DNA from: Faucicola tetraodonis
GTDB taxonomy: Bacteria; Pseudomonadota; Gammaproteobacteria; Pseudomonadales; Moraxellaceae
Strand: one strand, 5' to 3'
NCBI GenBank assembly: GCA_032017425.1
Contig: DALZPW010000002.1
Length of the DNA stretch: 64,000 bases
The notes beneath the pieces were generated by a model, which was given only the letters and a program-made list of their open reading frames with translations, ran no database searches and had not been told where the DNA came from. Within the stretch, counting starts at the first letter, position 1, and every line of letters begins with the position of its first letter. The position numbers were made by a program, and so were the translations under genes. This document shows, in pieces, positions 51,380 through 59,884 of the stretch.

Positions 51380-54058
51380 TTAACTGACATTCAGCGTTTC
51401 TACCAATGCCTGTTTGAGTTTTTCTAGGCGCTCATCCGATAGCGGTTTGTCTTCATGGTCAGTGATAAAGAACATATCTTCGGCGCGCTCACCCAATGTG
51501 GTAATGCGGGCAAAATGCACTTCAATATCATGCGCCAAAAAAACCTGCCCCACACGCGCGAGCAAGGCTGGCTGGTCAAGGGTTTCTAAAATCATCATAT
51601 GCTGATTGGATTGCGGGTTAAAACTAAAAGACACTTTGGTGGGCACATGAAAATGCTTGAGCTGTCTAGGCATGCGTCGCTGCGCCACCTCAGGTAACGT
51701 TGGACTAGTAAAGGCTTGTTTTAGATGCTCAACGAGCTCAGTTTGGCGCTCGGTATCGGTGAGTAGCGTGCCATGTCGGTCAAGCAGTACGTAAGAATCT
51801 AGGGCAAAATCTCGCGAGGCGGTGATGACGCGCGCATCGAGTACGTCCAAATCCATTTGGTCAAACACCGTCATGGTCACCGCAAATAAATTGGATTGGT
51901 CATGGGTGTAGATAAACACTTGCACGGCATCGAGTGCCAACTCGCGATGTTCACGCAAAATAATCAGCGGCTCAGGTTGCTGGCTCTCTGTGCGTTTTTT
52001 TTGTGCCTCATCATGCGCCATGATGGCTTTGGAATGCCAAACAATATCGCTTGGGACTTCACGCAAAAAATACTCTTCCCCTAGCCCATCCCACAGGCTT
52101 TCAATGTCAGCCAAGCCATTATCACCTGCTAGCAAGTCACGGGCACTTTGCTTATTACTGGCAATCATGTCTTGGCGGTTCATCGGCGCATCGATATCGG
52201 CTCGCAGGATACGGCGGGTTTGGGTATATAGTTGACGCATCAAGGTTGCGCGCCAACTGTTCCAAAGCTGTGGGTTGGTGGCATTCATATCGGCAACGGT
52301 GAGCACATACAAATAATTCAAATAAGTCACATTCCCGACTTTATCAGCAAATTCTGCCACAACTTCGGGGTCAGAGATGTCTTTTTTCTGCGCGGTCATC
52401 GACATTAATAAATGCTGAGACACCAACCAGCCGACAAGCTCAGCATCGGCTTGGCTTAAACCATGTGACAAGCAAAACTTGATGGCATCTTGCTCGCCAA
52501 GTTCACTGTGGTCACCACCCCGACCTTTGGCAATATCATGGAAAATCGCCGCTAATACCAGCATCTCTTTACGGTCAATACGGCGGTAGATACCACTGAC
52601 AAGCGGATAAGTATCAACATAAGTGTCATCGGTAAAGCGGTGCAACATACGTATTAACATCAAAATATGGGCATCCACCGTATAACGGTGGAACAAGTCA
52701 TATTGCATCAACCCAGTAATTTGCCCAAAAGCAGGCAGATAGCTACCTAGCACGCCATAACGCTTCATGACTCGCAGTCGCCAAAATAGCAGATTTTGCT
52801 CTTTGATATTGTCCATAAACATGGCTTTATTGACGGGATCATTGCGAAAATGCTCATCAATGCCGCGCGCGGCGATTTTCAAAATCCGTAGCGTGCGGGT
52901 ACGAATATGGCGAATATTTTGCTGACCCATCAACAAAAACATTTCTAAAATCGCGGTCGGATGCTGGGCAAACACCCGCGTATGCGTCACCGCGATGCGA
53001 TCACCCACCAGTTTGAAGCGCTCATTAATCACCTTTCGCACCGGGCGCTGTTCATCGGGTAGACGCGCCTCAATCAACGTTTCATAGTAGTGCTGGGTGA
53101 GCATTTCAGACAATGTTGAGTTTGACATGGCATAACGGTAATAATCGCGCATAAAATGCTCAACTGCGGCATTGGGATGCGAATTGTCACGGTAACCGAT
53201 GCGCTCAGCAATCAGGCGCTGATAGTCAAATAAAACACGGTTTTCATTGCGTTTGGCAATTTTGTGTAGATGATGGCGAATCAACCACAAAAAATCTTCC
53301 GCTTCTTGCAGCTCATCAAATTCTTTTTCAGTAATAAATTCTTGCTGCACCAGTCCATACAAGTTTGTCACGCGAAAATAGCGCTTACTAATCCAGCCGA
53401 CAGTATGAATATCTCGCAAGCCCCCAGGCGCGTTTTTCAGGTCAGGCTCTAGGTTATACTCCGTCGAATTATGTTTAACATAGCGCTCTTTAGCTTCTGC
53501 CATTTTGGCCTCATAAAACTTGGTTTGTGACCAGTTTTTATTGAGTAACTGCATCGGCAACCCAGCTTGGGCAACATTGCCTGCCAAAATTCGTGCTTCT
53601 AACAGACTTGTTGCGACCGTGATATCATCGTGACAAGCCTTATCACATTCTTCAACGGAGCGCACCACCAAAGCAGGATCAATCCCAATATCCCAGAGCT
53701 TAGCGACGAACGGGGAAATTTTTTGGTTCAAGGCCTCATCAATCGGGTTTGGACTTAACAGCAATAAATCCACATCCGAAAACGGGTGCAACTCCCCACG
53801 CCCATACCCTCCTGTGGCAAACAGCGTCAAATCAGTTTGATCGAGCTCATACAACTCAAATAAGGCTGCCATCATGCTATCAATCGCACAGCAGCGCCCC
53901 ATGACGACTTGGCGAATCGGTATGCCAGATGCCAGCGCCTTATCCAAGTCCGCTTCCACTGCGGCTAACCAAGCGGGTATGCCAAGATTGGCTTCGCCTT
54001 GCAGGCTAAGCGCAGGCAGTGGGGTAAAATACGGTAGTATCGGTGGGCAAGTAAACAT
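51380..54058 (-). CDS. glnD: Bifunctional [protein-PII] uridylyltransferase/uridylyl-removing enzyme
   Basis: The nitrogen sensor that uridylylates PII proteins when glutamine is low and removes UMP when it is high. It has 892 residues with the standard order: nucleotidyltransferase domain with ATGGYGRGELHPFSDVDLL (about 82-100), a GlnD helical linker (NAPGGLRDIHTVGWISKRYF), HD phosphohydrolase domain with AAIFHDIAKGRGGDHSELG (near 520), and two C-terminal ACT domains (one around ITASRDFALDSYVLLD, one around QPALLARVGQVFLAHDIEVH). All catalytic Asp/His residues are present. It is a single gene about 140 bp below hemA on the same strand. Confidence 0.96.
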   Translation of the reverse strand: MFTCPPILPYFTPLPALSLQGEANLGIPAWLAAVEADLDKALASGIPIRQVVMGRCCAIDSMMAALFELYELDQTDLTLFATGGYGRGELHPFSDVDLLLLSPNPIDEALNQKISPFVAKLWDIGIDPALVVRSVEECDKACHDDITVATSLLEARILAGNVAQAGLPMQLLNKNWSQTKFYEAKMAEAKERYVKHNSTEYNLEPDLKNAPGGLRDIHTVGWISKRYFRVTNLYGLVQQEFITEKEFDELQEAEDFLWLIRHHLHKIAKRNENRVLFDYQRLIAERIGYRDNSHPNAAVEHFMRDYYRYAMSNSTLSEMLTQHYYETLIEARLPDEQRPVRKVINERFKLVGDRIAVTHTRVFAQHPTAILEMFLLMGQQNIRHIRTRTLRILKIAARGIDEHFRNDPVNKAMFMDNIKEQNLLFWRLRVMKRYGVLGSYLPAFGQITGLMQYDLFHRYTVDAHILMLIRMLHRFTDDTYVDTYPLVSGIYRRIDRKEMLVLAAIFHDIAKGRGGDHSELGEQDAIKFCLSHGLSQADAELVGWLVSQHLLMSMTAQKKDISDPEVVAEFADKVGNVTYLNYLYVLTVADMNATNPQLWNSWRATLMRQLYTQTRRILRADIDAPMNRQDMIASNKQSARDLLAGDNGLADIESLWDGLGEEYFLREVPSDIVWHSKAIMAHDEAQKKRTESQQPEPLIILREHRELALDAVQVFIYTHDQSNLFAVTMTVFDQMDLDVLDARVITASRDFALDSYVLLDRHGTLLTDTERQTELVEHLKQAFTSPTLPEVAQRRMPRQLKHFHVPTKVSFSFNPQSNQHMMILETLDQPALLARVGQVFLAHDIEVHFARITTLGERAEDMFFITDHEDKPLSDERLEKLKQALVETLNVS

Positions 54059-54201
54059 AGCAAATCCTAATCGACGCCATTGTTATCAGAGTTAGCAGAG
54101 CAATTTTAAGTATTACAAATTTGATGCAAAAAAGCTAGCCGCCGCTTGTAGCGAAAACTTAGGCTTAAAAACTTGGGCTTAAAAGCTCAGCGATAGGAAA
54201 A

Positions 54202-55560
54202 TTATTGATTGTCAAAAGACGGTGACGCTGGCTCGTCATCAAGCAAGGTGTTGTTATGGGTAAGATAGGGGCATTTATCTTTGCGAAAGGCATGGGTCAG
54301 CTGTTGTGCCACAAAATTGACAGTTTCTACAGGCTGTTCGCTAGCCGTTTCCCGCAATAGTTTGGACGGTGCATGGGTTAACGTTTGGGTGAGTTTACGG
54401 GTCAGTTCGGTCAACACGGCTTCGGCTGCATGACCATCGGCAAGCTGCTGTAAAGATTGGCTTAAAATCATATCCGCATGGTGTTTGGCTTGCTCACGGT
54501 ACTGCTGAATATCCTGACCCACTTGGCGCACCAAGTATTTGCGCTCAATCGCCACCACGATTTGGCTCACCAATAATTCTGCTTCTACGGCAGCTTGGCG
54601 ACGCTGTTCAAGGTTGCCTGCAATCACATGTTGTAAGTCATCGATTGAGTATAAATACACGTCATCTAGCTCACTGACGGTAGGGTCAATATCGCGAGGC
54701 ACTGCTAAATCAATCATTAACATGGGCTGATGACGGCGCTGTTTTAACGCCTGTTTCACCATGGGTTTATCAATCAAAGTATATAAGCTACCGCTACAGC
54801 TGGTTACAATATCCGCTTGCGGCAACACGTTGGCTAATTGATCAAGCGGGGTAATCTCAATCTGTGGCACAATCGTTTCAAGCTCAGAGGCAAGCAGCGC
54901 GGCACGCTCAGGACTACGATTACAGATGATGACTTTGCCGACACCTAAACCTGCGATATTGGTCGCAACCAACCGATTCATCTCACCTGCCGCGACCACC
55001 AGCAAAGTGTTGTTGCTAGGTTTTTGAAAAATTTGGGTCACCAATTTGGCGGCAGCAAAGCCTAACGACACCGCTTGTGAGCCTACCCGCGTTTCGTTAC
55101 GCACTTGTTTGGCGGCGGCAAATACTTGCTGAATCACCCAGCTAAGCTTACTCGAGATAGCTTCTTTGGCACGCGATTGGCGCACCGCCTGTTTAATTTG
55201 TCCCAAAATCTGCGGCTCGCCCAAAATCATCGAGTCTAGCCCAGACGCTACCCGCACCCAATGTAGCAGTGCATGGTTATTTTGATATTGATACAGATGT
55301 GGCGCGATTTTTTGCATGGGCGTGTTTTTAAAAGCCGCTAGCCATTCAATCACTTGTGACATCGTGCTAGTGAGGGTCTGTCCTTCGGGGGCTAGGGCAT
55401 AGATTTCAGTGCGGTTGCAGGTCGATAAAATCACCGCGCCTTGGGTGATCGCTTTGAGCGAATCTAAGGCAATCGGCAAATCTTCAGCAGCAAATGCCAA
55501 TTGCTCACGCATGGCAACTGGCGCTGTTTTATGATTTAACCCAATAACCAGAAGCTGCAT
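54202..55560 (-). CDS. hemA: Glutamyl-tRNA reductase
   Basis: The first enzyme of C5 tetrapyrrole synthesis, reducing glutamyl-tRNA to glutamate-1-semialdehyde with NADPH. The 452 residues include GLNHKTAPVAMREQLAF, the catalytic Cys in LSTCNRTEIYA (about residue 50), GLDSMILGEPQILGQIKQA, the NADPH-binding VVAAGEMNRLVATN and a C-terminal dimerisation helix. About 30 extra residues follow that helix. It is divergent from the TPR gene and lolB, the conserved arrangement in gammaproteobacteria. Confidence 0.96.
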   Translation of the reverse strand: MQLLVIGLNHKTAPVAMREQLAFAAEDLPIALDSLKAITQGAVILSTCNRTEIYALAPEGQTLTSTMSQVIEWLAAFKNTPMQKIAPHLYQYQNNHALLHWVRVASGLDSMILGEPQILGQIKQAVRQSRAKEAISSKLSWVIQQVFAAAKQVRNETRVGSQAVSLGFAAAKLVTQIFQKPSNNTLLVVAAGEMNRLVATNIAGLGVGKVIICNRSPERAALLASELETIVPQIEITPLDQLANVLPQADIVTSCSGSLYTLIDKPMVKQALKQRRHQPMLMIDLAVPRDIDPTVSELDDVYLYSIDDLQHVIAGNLEQRRQAAVEAELLVSQIVVAIERKYLVRQVGQDIQQYREQAKHHADMILSQSLQQLADGHAAEAVLTELTRKLTQTLTHAPSKLLRETASEQPVETVNFVAQQLTHAFRKDKCPYLTHNNTLLDDEPASPSFDNQ

Positions 55561-56109
55561 ATAACGTAATGACCTTAAAAATGACCGCTTTTATCAAAGC
55601 TGATTTTTGTGAACCCAAGTTTGCTAGCTAAGTGTGCTAGCTAAGCGACATCCAGCCCATATCAGCCTATCGACATTTGTCATGCTTGATAACACAGGGG
55701 GAAAAGTGGCAATATAAACAAACCTAAAGCAACTTAATAATAACCACTTAATAAAAGTAAAGTAGAAAAGTGGATTATTATACCATTGCTGATAACAAAT
55801 GAAAAACATCCTGCTTTTTTGATTCAGGGAGATTCTTTAGCCACACTTTAAGCATTACAATTTAAAGCATTAACATATCTAGCCTTTTGAACAGTGATTC
55901 GAGCTATCATGGTATTTTTTTAGTTAACTCTGCCCCATTCGCTCGTTTGGTTGCTATTTACCCATACGATTTAACCATAATTCTACATAGTTGAGCCCGT
56001 CGTAGCCGTATAATTCGATTTTATTTATGAACATTTTGTTACATCTTACTTGTCACTGATTGCAATACTGACTGTGATTTTTAGGTACGTTACTGTCCAA
56101 GCGGGCTAA
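55561..56109. promoter_or_regulatory. Long divergent leader between hemA and the TPR gene
   Basis: A 549-bp AT-rich gap with no supportable gene. TGCTAGCTAAG is duplicated at 55622-55632 and 55635-55645 (13-bp period) close to hemA, and each copy includes the palindrome GCTAGC. The length suggests long 5' leaders or several promoters; no riboswitch class was recognised by eye. Confidence 0.45.
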
Positions 56110-57993
56110 ATGCGAAAGTTGTCTCTAGCGGTTATTTCATCGGCTTGTTGCGCTGTGCGTGGTTGTCCCCTCAATCCACGCTTTTTTGCGTCGAAATATG
56201 TCAAGCCTTATTGTTTATCGATTTATTTACCGATGCATTTGTCAATACCGCAGCAATTTTTTGTCAATCTAAAGCCCAATCTGAAATCTAACTTAAAGCC
56301 GCTTGATGTATTTAAACCCTTTACCGCTTTAGGCAAAAATGTAGTCGCGACTACGCTCACGTTGGCAAGTTTATTGTTTAGCCCAGCGGTTTTTAGTGCC
56401 GGGGCAAATTTTGCATCCGCTAGTCAGTCTGTTAATCAGTCTCTTAGCCAGCCAAGCCTGTATGCGATTTTAATGGCAGAGTTTGCCGCAGATCGCGGTC
56501 GTATCGACCAGGCGTTAGCGACCTATAAGCAGCAGTCTTTTTTGGCGGATGCTGCCCCCGTCTTTGAACGCGCACTGGGTTTATCTTTACAAAATGAACC
56601 ACCACAGTTGTCGCTCGCTTTTGCCAATGCGTGGCAACAGCAAAACCCTGACCATGTGCCGGCGATTTTTTATGTGACCCATTTGGCACTCAAAGCGCAC
56701 GAGTATGAATTAGCCGGCGAAAAGCTCAATCAAATTTTGCAGTACGATCCTGACGCTGATTTAAGTCAGATTTTGCTTGGGATTTATCCCACCGAAACCC
56801 GTGACCAAGCTGAACTGCTTGCTACGCTCAATCGATTAGATATCAAAAATAACCCTTCACTACTGGTGATGAAAGCAGGCCTGCTGCTACAGTTTCAACA
56901 ACCCAAAGCCGCGTTAGTGGCGATTAATCGGGCGCTTAAAACCAACCCAAAAAGCCCGGCTTTTTTGACGTTAAAAGCAGATATCCTGCAAGCGTTATCG
57001 CCCGGTAATCAAGTGATTGCGTTTATTGCGCAGGCGCGTAAAACCGTGCCTGACAATAAAGCGCTATTTGTCTATCAAATTCGCTATATGCTAAAGCAAG
57101 GCAAAAGCGCGCAGGTCTGGCAACAGCTCAATGCCACGGCTAATCGGCAGTTTTTAGCAGATGAAGAAATCAAACTACTGGCGGCTTTGGTGGGTATTGA
57201 TTTGAAAAAATACGCCGCAGCAGATCGCTTGCTCAAAGCATTGATTGCCAGCCCCAACTTTAAGGACCAAGCCAATTATTATTTGGCTGTCAGTGCCGAA
57301 CGCCAGAACCTACTCAATGATGCGATTGGCTACTATGGCAAAGTGATGCAACCTGATTTGGTGCTCAAAGCCAGACAGCAACAGATTGATTTATTAATCT
57401 CGCAAAGTCGTTTTGAGGAAGCAATTGCCAGTAGCGTCAAATTACGGGAACAATTTGACAGTTTTGCGCCGCAAAGCTACATCATGCAAGCCAACATTTT
57501 GCAAAAAAATAACCAAACCGCGCAAGCGTTAGCCTTGCTTAATAGCGCACAAACCAGTTTACCCAATAATACCGATATTTTATTTGCCAAGGTATTGTTA
57601 CTGCCCGATGATGATTACACCAGTAAACTGCAACTTTTAAAAGAGTTGATTCGACTTGCACCGGCAAACGTGGATTATCAACTCGAATATGCGCAAACCT
57701 TGGTCAATTTAAAACAAAATAATGAAGAAGTGACCGCCCTACTGACGGCATTAATCAATGACAAAGAAGTCGGTTTAAAGGCGCGGCAAATACTGTCGCA
57801 ACAAGCGCTGCATCAGGCTAATAACGCCACCGTCATTAGTCTGTTATCAGATAATTTTGATATCGTACCCGATGTGATTAGCGGTCTGCTGCTACAACAA
57901 GCCTACTTAAATTTGGGCAACCAAAAAGAAGCGGCTCGCATCAACCAAATCTTAGTTAATGAACTCGGTTATCAACCCGAAAATCTACAATAG
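56110..57993 (+). CDS. TPR-repeat protein linked to lolB
   Basis: A probable exported scaffold of 627 residues. Tetratricopeptide-like helical pairs run through most of the protein, for example AILMAEFAADRGRIDQALAT, SLLVMKAGLLLQFQQPKAAL and YQLEYAQTLVNLKQNNEE. It corresponds in position to the TPR protein encoded between hemA and lolB in Pseudomonas. The N-terminus is odd: the first 75 residues are unlike a signal peptide, and a good secretion signal (VVATTLTLASLLFSPAVFSA) appears only around residues 77-97. The true start may therefore be internal (ATG 56233 is one candidate), or an unusually long signal region is used. Confidence 0.82.
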   Translation: MRKLSLAVISSACCAVRGCPLNPRFFASKYVKPYCLSIYLPMHLSIPQQFFVNLKPNLKSNLKPLDVFKPFTALGKNVVATTLTLASLLFSPAVFSAGANFASASQSVNQSLSQPSLYAILMAEFAADRGRIDQALATYKQQSFLADAAPVFERALGLSLQNEPPQLSLAFANAWQQQNPDHVPAIFYVTHLALKAHEYELAGEKLNQILQYDPDADLSQILLGIYPTETRDQAELLATLNRLDIKNNPSLLVMKAGLLLQFQQPKAALVAINRALKTNPKSPAFLTLKADILQALSPGNQVIAFIAQARKTVPDNKALFVYQIRYMLKQGKSAQVWQQLNATANRQFLADEEIKLLAALVGIDLKKYAAADRLLKALIASPNFKDQANYYLAVSAERQNLLNDAIGYYGKVMQPDLVLKARQQQIDLLISQSRFEEAIASSVKLREQFDSFAPQSYIMQANILQKNNQTAQALALLNSAQTSLPNNTDILFAKVLLLPDDDYTSKLQLLKELIRLAPANVDYQLEYAQTLVNLKQNNEEVTALLTALINDKEVGLKARQILSQQALHQANNATVISLLSDNFDIVPDVISGLLLQQAYLNLGNQKEAARINQILVNELGYQPENLQ

Positions 57994-58253
57994 CATTGCC
58001 TAACATCGTCTCTGAGCATGACGACTAGCGAGCAATGACGGTTTGTAAAGCAGATAAGTGGTAGGTAAATGGCAGGAAAACGAGAGATAAATAACAACCG
58101 CTTTTTCACCAATTTGAGCAGTTAAGCAAAACAGGCTTAACAATGGCTATTTATAGTTTACCCATCAGTTTTTTAAACCATCATACTTGAGCAAAACCAG
58201 TTAACATTTGATGAAAACTTGATTAACAAATTTGATTAACATTTGAGGATATT

Positions 58254-58946
58254 ATGCATTTATTACCAGCGGTCACCAGCCAAATCACCGGCAAAGTCAC
58301 GGGATTAAGTATTGCCTGTTTGGGCATCAGTAGCATGCTGCTAACAGGCTGTCAGTCAGTACAGGCAACAACTAAGCCCATCACAGCCAAACCTGTCGCC
58401 ACAGGGATGACAACCCCTGTGGTCAATACCCAAACAGCCACGGTGCCATCAACTACCACTACTGAGCAAGTGGCTGCAAGTACGCTACCAAGCGCGCAAT
58501 TTACCATCAATGGTAAAATTGGCATGACCACGCCGCAGCAGGCAGGCAGCGCGTTTTACATTTGGACACAGCAAGGTCAAAACTTTGCCATTGAGATTGC
58601 AGGTGCGATGAATGCGGGTCAAACCAAAATCAGCTACAATGGTCAATCTGCGACGTTAACCAACGAAAAAGGCACCATCAATGCCGCTACCCCTGAAGAA
58701 TTGCTATTACGTGCAACCGGTTGGCAAGCGCCCATCTCCCAGCTGCCTTACTGGATTCAAGGGCAGCCAGCACCCAGTGATGCCAATGATAAAAAAGACA
58801 GCACTAATCGTCTAGTCAGTGCCCAAAATGGCGATTGGACAGCCACCTTTAGCTATAGCAACAGTAACGATAAACTGCCTTCTCGCTTAACTGCCAGTCA
58901 TCCGGGTGGCTATAAAGTGGTGATGACCATCAATCGGTTAAGCTAG
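58254..58946 (+). CDS. lolB: Outer-membrane lipoprotein receptor LolB
   Basis: It receives lipoproteins from LolA and inserts them into the outer membrane. The 230 residues start with a lipoprotein signal ending ISSMLLTGC (acylated Cys near 33), then a 50-residue Thr/Ala/Pro-rich linker longer than usual. The LolB barrel follows: QFTINGKIGMTTPQQAGSAF, FYIWTQQGQNFAIEIAG, and LLLRATGWQAPISQLPYWIQG, a LolB-specific signature. The closing strand ends VVMTINRLS. GAGG precedes the ATG. A terminator lies just downstream; the ispE gene that often follows lolB is absent. Confidence 0.9.
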   Translation: MHLLPAVTSQITGKVTGLSIACLGISSMLLTGCQSVQATTKPITAKPVATGMTTPVVNTQTATVPSTTTTEQVAASTLPSAQFTINGKIGMTTPQQAGSAFYIWTQQGQNFAIEIAGAMNAGQTKISYNGQSATLTNEKGTINAATPEELLLRATGWQAPISQLPYWIQGQPAPSDANDKKDSTNRLVSAQNGDWTATFSYSNSNDKLPSRLTASHPGGYKVVMTINRLS

Positions 58947-58957
58947 CCATGCAACCG

Positions 58958-58991
58958 AAAAAAAGCGTGGGGTGTTCCTCAACGCTTTTTT
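58958..58991. terminator. Bidirectional terminator between lolB and pap2
   Basis: A-tract, AGCGT, an imperfect inner stem GGGG/CCTC, ACGCT and T-tract: an interrupted hairpin between convergent genes. Confidence 0.7.
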
Positions 58992-59004
58992 ATACCATCA
59001 ACTA

Positions 59005-59772
59005 TTAGCGCTTTGAATTTTTTGCGGACGCAGCTTTGGCATAAAACCGACACCACGCCCATGCCACCGCCGCGCAAATCCCCCATGCCAAGCTCATAGA
59101 TACTAGGGTATGACTGAAAAAATGGTCACCTATCAACATTTTATACCCACCCATTAGCCAAGCTATCACCGTCACCATCGCTGTGATTTGCCAGCGCTTG
59201 TGCCAAAGACTTGGGATAAACGCCCAAGCATACAGCGCAAACCCAGCACTAGCATGCGCCGCAGGGAAGCATTTTGAGCGGGTTCCGGCTTGGATGTCTT
59301 CTAGTATCGTTAGATAGGGATACTCACCGCCAAAAATTTGCAAGTGATTGGGACACACCACATGAGTCACCCCTTTAAGCGATGCGATAATCAAAGGTAC
59401 CAACACCATCACGATGAATAGATAGCCTATTTCAGTCAGTGATAGCCGCTTAAAAGGTTTAAACCATGCCTGTTGCTTGGCAAGCCAGTGACTTGATGGA
59501 TGGCGTTGTAATAAATAGCGTTGTAGCCATGCGATTGCCATATAGACTTCAAACGCAATTAATAATCTTTTGGGAATAGTATAAAAAATTAAGTTAGGGA
59601 GTAGTGATTCTTTGGCAAGCAGCCAGCCATCTGTGGGGGAATAAAAATACTGGCTGATGGCTACATCAATGGCGCTGTGCTCAAGCGTTAGCGTAAAGAT
59701 AATCGCCAGCACCAGTCCGAGCACGGTCTGCCTACTGGCAAAATTTTTTAATTTAGCGATCTGTATACTCAT
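59005..59772 (-). CDS. PAP2-family membrane phosphatase downstream of eptA
   Basis: An integral inner-membrane phosphatase of 255 residues with about six helices. The three PAP2 motifs appear as KGVTHVVCPNHLQIFGGEYP, SKCFPAAHASAGFALYAW and IGDHFFSHTLVSM. The His of motif 2 and both His of motif 3 are present. Relatives near mcr genes usually read CFPAGHAS and RGAHFLSH, so the Gly-to-Ala change and the loss of Arg are noteworthy. Possible substrates are undecaprenyl diphosphate, lipid A phosphate or diacylglycerol pyrophosphate. It follows the phosphoethanolamine transferase by about 110 bp on the same strand, as pap2 follows mcr-1, and may recycle a lipid product. Confidence 0.85.
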   Translation of the reverse strand: MSIQIAKLKNFASRQTVLGLVLAIIFTLTLEHSAIDVAISQYFYSPTDGWLLAKESLLPNLIFYTIPKRLLIAFEVYMAIAWLQRYLLQRHPSSHWLAKQQAWFKPFKRLSLTEIGYLFIVMVLVPLIIASLKGVTHVVCPNHLQIFGGEYPYLTILEDIQAGTRSKCFPAAHASAGFALYAWAFIPSLWHKRWQITAMVTVIAWLMGGYKMLIGDHFFSHTLVSMSLAWGICAAVAWAWCRFYAKAASAKNSKR

Positions 59773-59884
59773 CTATTTTGAACCATATATCTTGCCGTCA
59801 CTGTCGCTGGAGTTAGACGCAATTTTTATGTCGCTAACATTACTTAAATGGCTCTAATTACCCAAATAGCTTTACTGGATAACT

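Noticed and set aside
55561..56109. Small RNA or riboswitch in the hemA-TPR gap
   Set aside because: The gap is long but no conserved fold, terminator or known riboswitch core could be recognised by eye.
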